DNA of 64,000 nt from Dermatophagoides farinae (taxonomy: Eukaryota; Arthropoda; Arachnida; Sarcoptiformes; Pyroglyphidae), in assembly GCF_024713945.1 (NCBI RefSeq), contig NC_134680.1, forward strand, positions 625,001-689,000. Reading direction: 5' to 3'. Under the pieces are notes generated by a model. That model searched no databases. It was not told the origin of the DNA and saw only the letters and a list, made by a program, of their open reading frames with translations. The position numbers and the translations under genes are program-made. Below, one piece after another: positions 12,603 through 25,292 of the stretch (its first letter is position 1; every line of letters begins with the position of its first letter).

Positions 12603-15600
12603 GCTTTGATTAACATGGATTTTTTTGTTCTGTTAAAAATTTTTTTCATAAAGAACGTAAGAACCAAACAACCACACACACTGATGGCTGTGTAACGTCC
12701 TTTATGAATGATGGATTTTTTTTTTGTTTGTCCGAACCAAACATCTCATTATCGTTGACGAGAAAAGAAGCCAATAATCAAAAAAAAAAGAAGAAAAAAA
12801 AAACGGTAAATAGAAACAATGTTTCCCAACATTTCCTGCTGATTTTTTATTATTATTATCATTATCATTTATTTATTCATTCATAGATCAAAAAAGAAAA
12901 TGGTGAAAAAAAAAATTCGCATGCGGAACCAAAAAAAAAATGAATGAATGAATGGAATGGCAAAAAAAAACTGGTTTTCCACTGCTGCTGCTGCTGCTGA
13001 GTCAGACTATACCAATTTTTCAACACCACCACCAACAACAACTGCTGATGATGAAAAAAAAAAAAAAATATTCGGAAACGACAAAAAAATTTTTGTGTTT
13101 TCTTTTGAATTGATTTGTTCCAACTTCAGTAATATTGTTTGATTGTGTGCGTGTCGAAGTTGAAGACAACGACGAAGACGATGGAAAAGAAAAAAAAACT
13201 GCCAGGCAGTGGCTGCTAAATGTTGAATTGTCCAAATTTGTACAAAATGAATGAATGAATGAAGAAAGACAAAAACTAAAAATACCTGCAACCCGATTGA
13301 TAACGGAGATTGATTCAATATATATGTAGAAAGCAAAGTTTTTTTCTTTTGATTTTTTTCCCGTTTTTTATTTAGAGATCCATTCATGGAGTGATTGGAA
13401 AAAATCCAGAAGCCCCAACAAAAAAAAAAATAAAATAAAAATTGAATCGATCGATTTTATTTCGAAAAATTATGACTGAATTGGAATTTGTTTGAATTTT
13501 TCTGTTACTCTCTTATCCATCAATCATCGATCCATAACAATCCTTCCTAAACATACACAAAATATCAAAATCGATTGGATCCAAAAATCGAAAACAATCA
13601 AACAAAATGATGATGATGATGATGATGTATTATTATGGATTTGATAAATCCATATTATATGATGGTCATCATGATGTTTATATCCGTATTATATGAATAT
13701 GATGATGATGATGATGATGAAAATTATATACTACCTGTTGAATTTATTCACACAACAAGTTATGCCATGGTGGTGGCCATCATCATCACGCATCTTTTTT
13801 CTATTTATTTATTATACATGATGATGATGATGATGAATTGGCTGACTTATCATCATCTTCATCACCACCATTATTATTACCATCATTTTTATCGTCAAAG
13901 AAAACAAAACAAAAAATCACACTTTCATCAATTGTGTAAAAACAGCCATTTTGTTGTTTTCTATTCAATCGGATATCCGGCTATTTTTTTCAAATTGAAT
14001 TGTTGTCACTGTTATGGCTGCCTAAAAAATGACACTCGAAAAAACGAACCACCACCACTCAGAGATGAAATTCTGTCCGTGGATGTGTTTCATAATCATT
14101 GTTGTTTTTTTTATAAGAAAAAATGATCTTCAAATTTTTTTTAACAAAAAAAAAAGAGTTGAGCTTTTCTTAGCCGAAATCAAGTGTTTTTTTTCCATTA
14201 TAAAATTGGGTTTTCACTCTTCAAATCGTCATCATCATCATCATCGTAATTATTAAATTGGTGGCAAGTTGCAACACACGAAACAACAACAACGATGATG
14301 ATGATGATGATTTTTTTTCATTTATACTTCTACTTATCCTCCTCTCTTTTCATTCATTCAGAACCGATAATTGTTCATTGAGTGAAAAAGAGAGAGAGAG
14401 AAAATGGAAAAAAAAGACACGAATGATTGCATTTGTTGTATAATAATATATTCACCATGATCATCATCATCATCATCAGTGAAGAGAAACGAAATGAAGT
14501 GAAAATAGAAATTTTTTTTTTTTTTTTTTTGACAATCAACAAGGTTTTTGCAAGTTTTTCTTCTTTTGATCATTTTTCAAAATGATGATGATTAAATCAA
14601 CTTGTTGGTATTTTTTTTTCAATGTAAATTCAATTTTAAACAAAAACAAAAAACAAAAAAAAATTTTTATTTTCACTCAATTAAAACATCTGGAATATCG
14701 AACGATCCTGAATTCATCATCATCATCATCGATTCAATATTGAAAAAAAAAATCATTCGAATTTGTGAGTTGTGTTCGAAACGAGCATGTGTGTGTATTG
14801 AACACACACACACACACAAAAACACAAAACAGAAACTCAACGTTTTTATTTTGACGTGTGTGTGTGTGTCGACAATATTATTTCCATCCAAATGTTTTTT
14901 TTTTCTGTGACAAAAAAAAATGTGACAACAAAATTCTACCGTATGTATGATTTCTGTGTGTGTAATCAAAATTTCACAGTTTTTAATCAATCAATCACAA
15001 CACGACAACAACAACAACAACAACAACATTTTTTATCCGATAAAATTAACGTGACCAAAAAACATTGATACATAACGTTTGTGTTGATTCATTATTGATG
15101 ATGATGATGATAATGAAATGAACAACGAAAATTTCATTTTCAATGACTTTGTATACATGTATTATAGTAGTAGTAGACTATATTAATCCTTTATTTTCTG
15201 ATCAATCAATCAATGAAAATATTTCAACATCATCAAAAAAAAAATAAGACCACACCACCACAGTTACCATACTAATCTCATCAATTAATCAATCTAATCA
15301 AAAAGAAGTGGATACTCATCCACTTTATCAAAAAAAAGTGAAATACTTGTTGTTTGTTTAATCTATAAATAAGTTTTATTGTTATTTTGTTGCTGCCACA
15401 TATATATAATCATTTCTAATCGGATTTTGAAGAAAAAAAAAAATCTGTACAACGAACACGAATGAATGATTTGTTTTGACCAACGACAAGACAAAAACTT
15501 AATCTTGACCTACACCCTGTGAAGAAAATTTTAAAAAATCATCATCATCATCATTGTTTTACCCACTCACACACAAACACAAACAAAATTTGATTGATTG

Positions 15601-15645
15601 GCTGATTGTTGAGTGTTTTTTTTTTGTTCACTGTCTTCAAGAATA
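12603..15645. other. Intergenic region, low complexity, upstream of QSOX
   Basis: About 3 kb of poly-A/T, ATG, CTG and AC/TG repeats with no supportable gene. Open frames on both strands here are repeat-encoded (Asp, His, Phe or Lys runs) and lack conserved content or convincing splice structure. The last few hundred bases should include the QSOX promoter, but no clear core element stands out. Confidence 0.5.
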
Positions 15646-18046
15646 ATGGAATCATTAGCCATATCATCAAGAAATAATAATAATGATCGTCATTCACATC
15701 GATTCATCAATCATCGAACATCATCATCATCATCATTACTATTGTTATCATTTTCATTGTTATTATCATTATCATCATTAACAACAATCAATATAGTTCA
15801 AGGTTTTCCCGCATCATCATCATCATTATATTCATCTACTGATTCAGGTGTAAATATTCTTTATACAACAAATATTACAGATTTTATTGTTAATCGTCAT
15901 CAAGATGGACGTAAAATTCAATTTATACAATTTTTTAATACATATTGTGGTCATTGTCAAGCATTTGCACCATTATTTAAACAATTTTTACGTTCCACCA
16001 TTAATCGTTGGTCCAGTGTTGTTGATTTTGCCGTTTTAGATTGTGCAAATGATTTGAATATTGATGCATGTAAACATTATAATATTGCATTGTATCCAAC
16101 ATTACGAACATTTTGGCTACGGCCATCATTAACCGATTTGGGACAGGATTTTCCCTGTAAGTATTGAGCAATTATTTATGGGCAATATATATTGATGAAT
16201 AATTGCTTTTTTTTCTCACTATATTTTTAAATTTTTTTTTTGTTTTTGTTGATCTCATTTTATCATTTTATAAAGTAAATCATTGGACCACGCCATCAGA
16301 CTTGAGGCTTAGTTTTATTAAATGGCTTTCTGAACAATATTTAAAACGTGATAAACAAGAAATTCCTCAACATTGGCCAAATTTTCTACCATTAAAAGTC
16401 GATAATAAACATGAATTGTTTCGAAAACTTGATCTTGATAATAATCATCAGTCTGTATTGATTATTGTTGAAAAAAGTAATTCATTTTTTGGCCGTGAGG
16501 TATGTGATTTGTTGATTCATTGTGTGTGTGTGTCGAATTCATTGCCATTGATCTGATTTTTTTTCTCTCTCTCTCTCTCTATCCATAGTTAATGATGAAT
16601 TTCTCTTCATATACAAATGAATTACGTATTTATCGTATGGAAGAATCTGCAGATAATAAACATTTATTACAATTATCTAATGATGATCCAAATCAATTGG
16701 AAGCATTGAAAAAATTGACATTACCATTTTTATATGTTATTACACCGGATGATCGACAAATTAAAGTAATACCGAAACCAATAATGTCCGAAGAAGATGA
16801 TGGTCAATATATGACACGTTTGATTGCAAAGGATTTTATCAAAAATTATAATGAAGATTTAAATTCAATGTGGATAGCGAATCAAGCAAAAACAAAAGAT
16901 GTATCTACAACGCCGGCCAAATATTCAACAAGAATTTACATGTCTGATCTACATAATGCAATTCGTTTTGCATTATTTCATGAAGTACCATTAAAACAAT
17001 ATCTAAATCAAGAACAAACCAATAGCCTGATTCGTTTATTGAACGTTCTTTATGAAAGTTTCCGATTTCAAAATGTAAAAACCAAACAATTTATCAAACA
17101 TTTTCATGATTGGCTTGTGAAACATTCAAATCGTAATGCAAGATTATCATCACGAAAATCATCACTGAATAATGATATGGTTATCGATACAAAAGATATG
17201 TTGACCACCATGAATATGTATGAAGAATATTATCATTTTCCTGAACAAAAACCATGGAAAGCTTGTTCAGTGATTTCTGTTGAATATCAACGATCATATC
17301 CATGTTCATTATGGACATTATTTCATGTATTAACCGTTGCTGAATATCGTCGTACATTGCAAACAAGACAATGGTTATCATTACATCCAACATTGTATGC
17401 AATGCGTGAATATATCAGAAATTTTTTCGGTTGTACTGAATGTTCAATGCATTTTACACAAATGTCCAAATCATTGGAAAATGAATTAACATATCCAAAT
17501 TCATCGGTATTATGGCTATGGCGTGCACATAATCGTGTTAATGCAAGATTAAAAGGATCAAAATCTGAAGATCCACGGCTACCTAAACGTCAATTTCCAA
17601 CATTCAATGAATGTCCCGAATGTTATCGAAAACAACCATCAACAGAAAAAGATTCTTCAATCTGGAAAAATGCAACAACATATCTTGAATATTATGATGA
17701 AACAAAAATATTACCATTTCTAGTCAATTTTTATGCAGCTGAAAGAATCGTATTGGATGATACAGAATTCTCTGATGATAATGATCAGCAACCACAACAA
17801 CTGGATCATCCAATAATCATTACTGATAATGATGATACGAATGTTGTTGCTAATCATGCAACAAAACCACGTAGTAAGATACTCATGCTTGTTTCAAGTC
17901 CATTCACACAAACAGATATAAATCTTATATTTGTATTTTATGTTGTTTCAATATTGTTATTATTATCAATTTTTGGTTATGTACGTTCAAGACGTAATAT
18001 TTTTCACAAAGTTTTCAATCTAAATGGTAAACAGAGAGTTTATTGA
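15646..18046 (+). CDS. QSOX1: Quiescin sulfhydryl oxidase (QSOX), membrane-anchored
   Basis: Exons 15646-16156, 16276-16499 and 16589-18046 give 730 residues. The first ATG of the frame precedes a long hydrophobic Ser/Leu signal segment (about 31-53). A thioredoxin domain carries CGHC at 101-104. A redox-dead second thioredoxin/helix-rich region follows. The ERV/ALR flavin domain begins near PWKACSVIS (about 467) with proximal disulfide CTEC at 527-530, the FAD-contacting segment LWLWRAHNRVN, and the distal CPEC at 587-590. A single transmembrane helix lies near 690-712, then a short basic tail. QSOX passes electrons from folding proteins' thiols through CGHC to the ERV CxxC and FAD and on to oxygen, making disulfides and peroxide in the ER, Golgi or extracellular space. 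Length is close to the human enzyme. The symbol denotes the family; paralogue assignment is not made. Confidence 0.95.
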
Positions 18047-18353
18047 AAGAATTGAATCGCTTCACGAACAAAACAAAACAAAAAAAAATTACCACCAACA
18101 AACAAATATGTGATCCTTCTATATATATATCATTGATACAATTATCTGTGTATTTTTTTATTATTTTTTTTTTAACAATTTTAAACAATTTTCCATCAAA
18201 TCAATTTTTTTATTTGAAAAAATTAAATTTAAAAAAAAAATTCGTCATTTCATTTATGAATGATTGTGTTTGGGATTCTTTTTTTCAAGTTTTTCAAAAC
18301 ACACTGCAAATATTTTGATGTTTTGATTTTTTTGATGTTTAGAAAGAAAAAAA
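18047..18353. other. QSOX 3' UTR and PQBP1 5' flank
   Basis: A 307-bp AT-rich spacer with poly-T/A tracts between two same-strand genes. AATTAAATTT near 18221 is a weak polyadenylation-like signal. No other gene is seen. Confidence 0.5.
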
Positions 18354-19189
18354 ATGTCTAAATTACCACCGGCATTAGCCTCACGTTTAGCTCAACGTGG
18401 TCTATTGAATCGTGATGAGAAACCATCAACAGCAGCAGCAGTGCCAGTCGAACAAGAAGAAGAAGTTATTGCCGAAGATTATGATGAAACACCTAAACAA
18501 GAATTTATTGAATTGAAAACAATCGATACGGTTATTGGTTGTCCAAATAAATACAATATTTATCATAATTGTACAAGTTTTTGTTCGAAAAAATATGCCA
18601 ATGTTCGAAAAGAACCGAATAAACGTATACGTAAAATATTTGCCAGATTGTTGAAAAAATATCCATTAAAAGATTCTGTATGGGAACAGGTTTATGAACC
18701 AGGATTGTAAGTATTGAATTGATTGTAATATTTAATATCAAATAAATTAATCACAATTTTTTTTCAAACATATATAGACAAACATTTTATTTTTGGAATA
18801 CTGAAACTGATCAGGTTTCATGGTTACCACCTAATCATCCAGATGCTAAAATATCGTTATCAGCTGAAAAACTTCGTCGATTAGTACGTGATGATCATCA
18901 TCATCATGATAAAAATGATAATGAAAGTAGTGATGAAAAAGAATCGATAAAAGATGATGGTTCCAACGATGATGATGATGATAATGATGACGACGACGAT
19001 GATGATGATGATGATGAAGAAGATAGTGATGATGATAATTCCATTGATGATGATGATAATGATGAACTAAAACAAACCACTGTAAAAAGAATGAGAAAAA
19101 TGGTCGAAAATCGAAATCAACTAGATCCAATGGACCCGGCTTCATATTCTCATATTCCACGTGGGAAATGGTCTGATGGACTAAGGTAA
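18354..19189 (+). CDS. PQBP1: PQBP1, WW-domain spliceosome-associated protein
   Basis: Exons 18354-18706 and 18778-19189 give 254 residues. Seen: the N-terminal LPPALASRLAQRGLL; EEVIAEDYDE; an invertebrate-type insert with GCPNKYNIYHNC; and a WW domain at about 109-141 with VWEQVY, FYFWN and VSWLPPNHP, split by intron 1. An acidic and His/Asp-rich middle follows, then the U5-15K-binding tail LDPMDPASYSHIPRGKW. PQBP1 links polyglutamine or WW ligands to the U5 snRNP and affects splicing in the nucleus; in mammals it also assists DNA sensing. The terminal exon either reads into TAA at 19187-19189 or, if GTAATA at 19186 is used as a donor to an acceptor ending at 19232, gains eight other residues and stops at 19258-19260 (262 residues). 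It lies 307 bp after QSOX on the same strand and faces SF3B2. Confidence 0.93.
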
Positions 19190-19283
19190 TATATGTATTC
19201 TATATAATCATTAATTCATTTTATTGTAATAGAAAAAAATTTGATAATTTTACAATATGATCATGATAATGATGTGAACAATT

Positions 19284-22200
19284 TTAGAATTTAAATTGAT
19301 ATTTTTTTGATGATTTTGACGTTGACGAACCACTTGACGTTTCCTGTTGTTTTTGATGATCATGTTTTCTACGTTTTTGTTTCGATGCATGTTCAGCGAC
19401 CATATCGGAAAGATCTTCATGTGGATTTTTTGATCCAGATGTTTCTCGTAATGTTTGTTCATATTTGGCTGCCATTGTTGATGAATCCAAACCGACTCCG
19501 GATTCAAGATCGCTTGGATCCAAAGCCACTTCTACTCCATTATTCGATGATGATTTGGATGATGTTGAATGGCCAGTTTTTGATAACGATGCAAAATCGT
19601 AAACATGCATTGAGCCCATCATATCTTTGGCGAATCGATCCACCTTCTTCTCTGGTACCACAGTGCATAACTGTGGTTGTTGGTCTCCACTAAAAATGAA
19701 AAAAATAAAATTTGTTTGATTAGAGACTGGTGAAAATGAAATACAATTGAATTGAATGACTAACCTTTCCATTTCTGCTTCTATTTGTTGTTTTCGTTTA
19801 CGTAATTCGATCATATCAGGCGTTTCTAGACCTGAAGGTATACCCGTCGACATTCCACTTGGTGTTACAAGACCTTCAGCATTGACTGATGGCGTTACCA
19901 ATCCTGATGTATCATCTGCATCTTTCTTTTCACTATCTTCATCTTCTTCTTCTTCCGATTCTTCCTCTTCTTCTTCATCGGATTCCATTTCACCCCAATG
20001 TGTACGATCGATTTCTTCATCTGGTTGTATATTGTCACTGATAGCTGAAGTGACACCAAATACATCACCATATAATGGACGACCATATTCATCAACCGGT
20101 GGTTTACCCCAACCACCAGCATGATAACCGAAACAACAACCTTCAGGAATCGGGGCATTCAGTCCAGCTATTTTTATATTAGGATATGATGGTGGTGGAC
20201 CATAACGTTGCATAGCAATCAACCATGGTGGAGGACATTTATGAGCATTTGGTCCGGTTGGCATTCCTAATGCTTGTCGCAATTCGTTGGTCAATTCACC
20301 CGGTTTCTTGTCCTTCAATCGTGTCTCGAATTCTTTACCTTCATAATAGAGATCACCATGGATGGTCACTTTTGGTTTTGTTTGCCATTTGAAAAAAGCA
20401 TCATGAAGCTTTTGATAATCAATGTCGATTTTACCCATTTTCGGACGAATCTTTTCCTTCATTTTTGTTTTCAATGATTTAGCATCCTCTTTTTCCAATA
20501 CGGCTTCACGCATCTCTTGAATGCCAGTTCGTCGAATAAATTCGGGTAGTTTGAATGGTGGTTTTTCGAATCCACGTTTTCCTTGCAGATATTTTCGTTT
20601 ATAACACCAATGTCTAGGAACAGGTACTGTATTTCTTGTCGATTTCAAATACAATAGTATAACCGGATCTTTGGCAGTTACATCATGCATTTCGACCAAT
20701 TCAGGATGATTCACCTGTTGTTTGAGATCAGCAACAGACATTCGTGTCATTTGTTTTAATCGACGTTTGGATAATTTTTGTCCACCAATTTCACCATCTT
20801 TATCATCATCATCTTTCAGTTCAAGTTCGACTGGTTTTTTTAATTCCAACAATTTTGCGCGATCATCTTTTCGTTGTCTAGCTTCATGCGATAATCGTTC
20901 CTGTTCCAGTCGTCGGGCTTCATCCGAACTGACAGCCGAAAATTTATCGAAAACTTTTAGGAATTGTAAATACACAGAATCTTTGGGCATATGTTCGGGT
21001 ATATATCTAGAAATGCAAATAAAGTGTTTGTTAATAAAAATTTAAACAAACTTTTTCCAAATAAAACTTACTCAATTTCAACCGTATCGACGGCTTTTTT
21101 ATTTTCCTTTTCCTTTTCAGCTTCTTCTTCAAGTTGCCGCTGTTTGGCTAATTGTTCTTGTCGTCGTCGTTCCAATTCTTCCAGACGTTTATGTTCCTTT
21201 TCTTCTTCCGGTGCATCCTCGTCATCTATATCCATTCTATCATCATCTTCATCTTCTTGTTTCATCGCTTCTTCAACAGCCTTTTCGAGTTCCTTTTTAC
21301 GTTTACATTCCGCTTCCATTTGTTCTCGTTGTTTTCGGCGTTCCTCTTCACGTATTCGTTCAATTTCATCACGTTCTTTACGTTTGATTTTATTTCGATG
21401 TTTTTTCTTCAATTTTCGTCTTTGATTTTTATTCAATTTCGACCATTCTTCTTCGGTCATGTTCAATGTTTTCAATAATTGTTGTTGATCATCATTCATT
21501 TCATCATCGGCTTCCACATCGCCATTATCCACCATATTAATCGATTGCTTTTGATCATCATCTATCATTGATGATGATGTATCATCATTATTATTTTGCT
21601 CATTTTTATTTTCTATATTATTCCATGTTGCGTCAACATCTTGAATAGTTTCTGAATCATTTTCAATAGATTTCATTTTCAATGTTTCAGTTGATTCCTT
21701 TTTTTCCAAATCGAGTGGAATAATTTCTGATCCATTTTCATCAGCTGTTTCGAGCTGTTCATGTAGTCTATTCTCATCATGTTGCTGATCCAATGTTTCT
21801 TCTCCTTCATTCGATTCGGATTTTTCTTCATCTTGTTGTTGTTGTTGCTCATTTGAAACAATCGATTCAGGCATCTGGTCATTATTCTCAAATGATTCAG
21901 ACTCCAAGAATTGTTGTTGCTGCTGCTGTTGCTCGTATTTCAATTCCTCTTCTTCTTGTGGTTTTGAGATCAGTTCAGTTTCTTCATGTTGCACGGTTTT
22001 TTCTTCTTCTTTTTCCTCTTGTTGATGCTGTTGTTGGTAACAATAATCGCTATCTTGCATAACCGTATTCGAATATTCATCCATAATAGACTTTTGGTCT
22101 TCTTGACCGGCTTGTTGTTCTTGTGAAGAATCATCGACAACATTGTCGAATGAAATTTGTTGATCAATATAATTACCTTCCATTACTGGTTGGAATTCTT

Positions 22201-23140
22201 GTTGTACTTGAGGTTGTTCTTGGATTTCTTGTTCTGATCTAGATTCTTGAATCATTTCTTCCTGTTTTGATGATGGTGGTTGTTGTTGAAAATATACTTC
22301 TTGCTCAGCCAAATTATTAACTAATTGCAATGGCTCTTCAATTAATTGTGGTTGTTGTTCTTGCTGAATTTGTGATTGTGATTCAATACTTGGAATATCA
22401 ACAATGCTAGGCATTGTTTCGGTCATTTGTTGCATTACAATTGGTTGATGTTGTTGTACTTCCGGTACTGGTGGCTGCACAACAATCGTTCTTTGTGTTG
22501 GTTGTACAATATAAAGTTGCTGTTGTTGTGGTTGTTGAGATGGTGATTGTAATTGCGGTGGTGGTTGAGGTTGTTGTTGTTGAATTTGAATTTGATTAAG
22601 ATATGGCTCAAATTGTTGTTGTTGTTGCTGTAGTTGTTGATATTCTTGAAATTGGGCCTGTTGTTGTTGTTGTTGCTGCTGCTGCTGAATTAACAATTGC
22701 TGTTGAAGTTGTTGTTGAGCTTGCTGTTGTTGTTGTTGAAAAAGTAAAATTTGTTGCTGCTGTTGAAGATGTTGATGATTAATCTGGTCAATTGGTTGTT
22801 GCGGTAGCAGCACTTGTGTTGACATTTGATTTGTCTGGAATTGCTGAAATCTTTGTTGTTGTTGTTGTTGTTGCTGCAATTCGATCTGATTCAATGCATC
22901 TGCAAGCTGTCGAGCAAGATCGGCTTTTAGACCTGTCATCATCAAGTTTATTAAAATGAAATATTAAGTATTGATGATTATAACGATGATGATGATGATA
23001 AGGATTAATCATCCAAAAAAAAAAACGATGACAGATTAACAGAAAAGTTATCACTTACCACGAGGTTGTAGACCCAATTCCTGAAGCTTTTGCCTCAATT
23101 CGGGTACTTTGAATTTCATTAGATCAGCTTCGGTCACCAT
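19284..23140 (-). CDS. SF3B2: Splicing factor 3B subunit 2 (SF3b145), Gln-rich
   Basis: Exons 23140-23059, 22932-21072, 21006-19765 and 19689-19284 give 1196 residues. The N-terminal SAP helix pair (about 1-45, PELRQKLQELGLQPRG then LKADLARQLADAL) is split by intron 1. About 400 residues of Gln/Glu-rich disorder and a basic/acidic coiled region follow. The conserved C-terminal half begins at VEIEYIP and includes PVPRHWCYKRKYLQGKRG, KIDIDYQKLHDAFFKWQ, KPPVDEYGRPLYGDVFG, EIDRTHWGE, MMGSMHVYDF and DLSDMVAEHA. SF3B2 is a core member of the SF3b complex of U2 snRNP; it contacts pre-mRNA upstream of the branch site and SF3B4. The human protein is about 895 residues, so the extra length is the Gln-rich half. 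Its stop lies 94 bp from the PQBP1 stop on the opposite strand, so the transcripts probably overlap. Confidence 0.97.
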
Positions 23141-23604
23141 TTTGTTTGTATTATCTGTTAAATTTCCACTGATAACCTATATATTGGATTGATAGTGAAA
23201 AGTTTTTTATCCGTTTTTTTTGTCAATTACAAATGAAATTTTTCGTCAATCAACAAATGCAATATAATAAAAATAAAAAAGCGGTTTATTCTGATTGCTA
23301 ACATTCGTGATTCATATGGAACCAAAATTATTATCGAGAATCATCCACACTCACACTCACTCACTATCGATGATTCGTAAAAAAAAACAATCGATGAATT
23401 TAGTGATGAGTATCGTCCATAGATGTCAGCACCTACACATTAGTTCAAGTCTTTGTTCTTAGATTATGTTTTTTTTTTTTTTTTTTAATTCTTACACAAA
23501 CATACACGTCTTCATCATAAATTCTTGGGTGTTGAATTTTTTTTTCCTTTTTTTTGTTTATTTTAAAATCGTAACTAAACGGATTTGATTAAACTGGAAA
23601 AAAA
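23141..23604. promoter_or_regulatory. Divergent promoter region, SF3B2 (-) and CREC gene (+)
   Basis: A 464-bp spacer separates two outward-facing start codons, so it should hold both promoters and 5' UTRs. It is AT-rich with long poly-T near 23469-23486; no defined TATA or other element could be assigned with confidence. Confidence 0.45.
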
Positions 23605-24699
23605 ATGTTCAACATTCGAACCATATCTAATATAATTCTTGCCATCGTTGTCATATCTATTGTGTATGGTTTAGCTATACCGGATAAAAAACATAATCAT
23701 CATCATCAACAGAATATACGTGTGATTAAAAAACAATTAAGCGATGAAGAACATTATCGAGATGTTGATCATCATGATGACGATGGTGGTGGTGGTGGTG
23801 GTCAACAACAGCAACATAATCGAGATTTTGATCATGAAGCATTTCTTGGTTCAGAAGATGAAGCCGATGAATTTGATCAATTAACACCAGAAGAAAGTCG
23901 TTCACGTTTGTCCATAATTGTAGATAAAATTGATTTGAATCGTGATGGAAATATTACTGAAACAGAATTAAAACAATGGATACAACAATCACAGAAACGT
24001 TATATTTATGAAGATGTTGATCGTCAATGGCAAGTTCATACAGATAATGATCCAACGGTTCGAAAATTAAGTTGGGAACGTTTTCGAAATAAAACCTATG
24101 GATTTTTGGATGAAATCGGTGACAATACAAATCGAAAACGAACCATTGATGATATGAAAACCTATCATGATATGTTACGACGTGATGAACGTCGTTGGTC
24201 AATGGCCGATATTGATGGTGATAAAGCATTGGATCATGATGAATTTATTTCATTTTTACATCCAGAAGAATCAGAAAAAATGTATGATGTCGTTGTTGAC
24301 GAAACATTGGAAGATGTTGATCATGATGGTGATGGTAGAATTTCTGAATCAGAATATATATCGGATATGTATTCATCTGAAGATAATCAATTATCATCAT
24401 CGTCTTCAGCATCATCATCATCGAATATACCTGAATGGGTACAACGTGAACGTGAACAATTTCATACTTATCGTGATAAAAATGGTGATGGCTATCTGGA
24501 TCGTGAAGAAATTCGTGAATGGATTGTACCGGCTAATTATGATCATGCCGATGCTGAAGCTAAACATCTTATCTATGAAGCTGATACAAATAAAGATGGC
24601 ATATTAAGTTTAAATGAAATTCTTGATAATTATGATGTATTCGTTGGTAGCCAGGCAACAGATTTTGGTGATGCATTGACTAGACATGATGAATTTTAA
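23605..24699 (+). CDS. CREC-family EF-hand protein (calumenin/reticulocalbin-like), secretory pathway
   Basis: Intronless, 364 residues. A signal peptide (about 1-24, ending near VYGLA) precedes a His/Asp-rich linker, then EF-hands. Calcium loops seen: DLNRDGNITETE (110-121), a degenerate second hand (about 147-158), DIDGDKALDHDE (202-213), DHDGDGRISESE (239-250), DKNGDGYLDREE (291-302) and DTNKDGILSLNE (327-338). The C-terminus is HDEF, the ER-retention variant typical of calumenin. N-glycosylation sequons occur at NIT (116) and NKT (162). CREC proteins are low-affinity calcium binders of the ER/Golgi lumen that modulate SERCA, gamma-carboxylation or folding depending on species. A Ser-rich insert (about 264-273) lies between hands four and five. 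Whether it is calumenin or reticulocalbin cannot be decided by eye. Convergent with myotrophin. Confidence 0.93.
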   Translation: MFNIRTISNIILAIVVISIVYGLAIPDKKHNHHHQQNIRVIKKQLSDEEHYRDVDHHDDDGGGGGGQQQQHNRDFDHEAFLGSEDEADEFDQLTPEESRSRLSIIVDKIDLNRDGNITETELKQWIQQSQKRYIYEDVDRQWQVHTDNDPTVRKLSWERFRNKTYGFLDEIGDNTNRKRTIDDMKTYHDMLRRDERRWSMADIDGDKALDHDEFISFLHPEESEKMYDVVVDETLEDVDHDGDGRISESEYISDMYSSEDNQLSSSSSASSSSNIPEWVQREREQFHTYRDKNGDGYLDREEIREWIVPANYDHADAEAKHLIYEADTNKDGILSLNEILDNYDVFVGSQATDFGDALTRHDEF

Positions 24700-25292
24700 A
24701 TAAAAAGAAGAAAAACAAACCAAAAAAAAAAAAGAAAAATTCTAATCCGTCCACTACTAGTCTCCACACACACCAAAAAAAAAAAAAAAAAAAAAAAAAC
24801 GTGCCAATGAAAATAATCAATCAGATCAAATCAAATCATCGAAATGTCAAATTTTTTTTTTTAATACTTGGCAATTTAAAAAAAAATGTAAATAAATCAG
24901 TTTCATTTACTCACATTTTATTCTTTTTTTTTTGTTCTCAGTACCGGTAAATAGAAAAGTATTAAAAAGTAGTGTGTGTGTGTGTGTTTGTTTGTTCGAT
25001 ATCAAAGTTTTTTTTTTTGGTGGAAAAAAAACTTTCAATTTGTACCACTGGTCAGTATAAATGAAAATGGAAAAAAAAGATCACAAAAATGGTCAAAATG
25101 ATAAAAAAATATGGTGATGTGTGTATGTGTGTAGTTTTTTTGTTATCCCGGTGGTATCCAGGCTGTGCATGAGGGGTTTTTTCAATGAAATTTTAAAATA
25201 TTTTCAAATGAATCAATCAATGATGATGACGATGTTGTTGTTGCTGTTGTCATGGTGGTTGCGGTTGAATTAATTGTTTGTTCATACTCATT
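24700..25292. other. Convergent 3' region between CREC gene and myotrophin
   Basis: Poly-A, poly-T and TG tracts. AATAAA at 24699-24704 and near 24890 serve the plus-strand CREC gene; TTTATT near 24916 gives AATAAA for the minus-strand myotrophin gene. No separate gene is seen. Confidence 0.5.

Noticed and set aside
13007-13387. 126-codon minus-strand frame near 13 kb
   Set aside because: Phe/Lys/Arg-rich from poly-A/T and GAA tracts; no conserved content.
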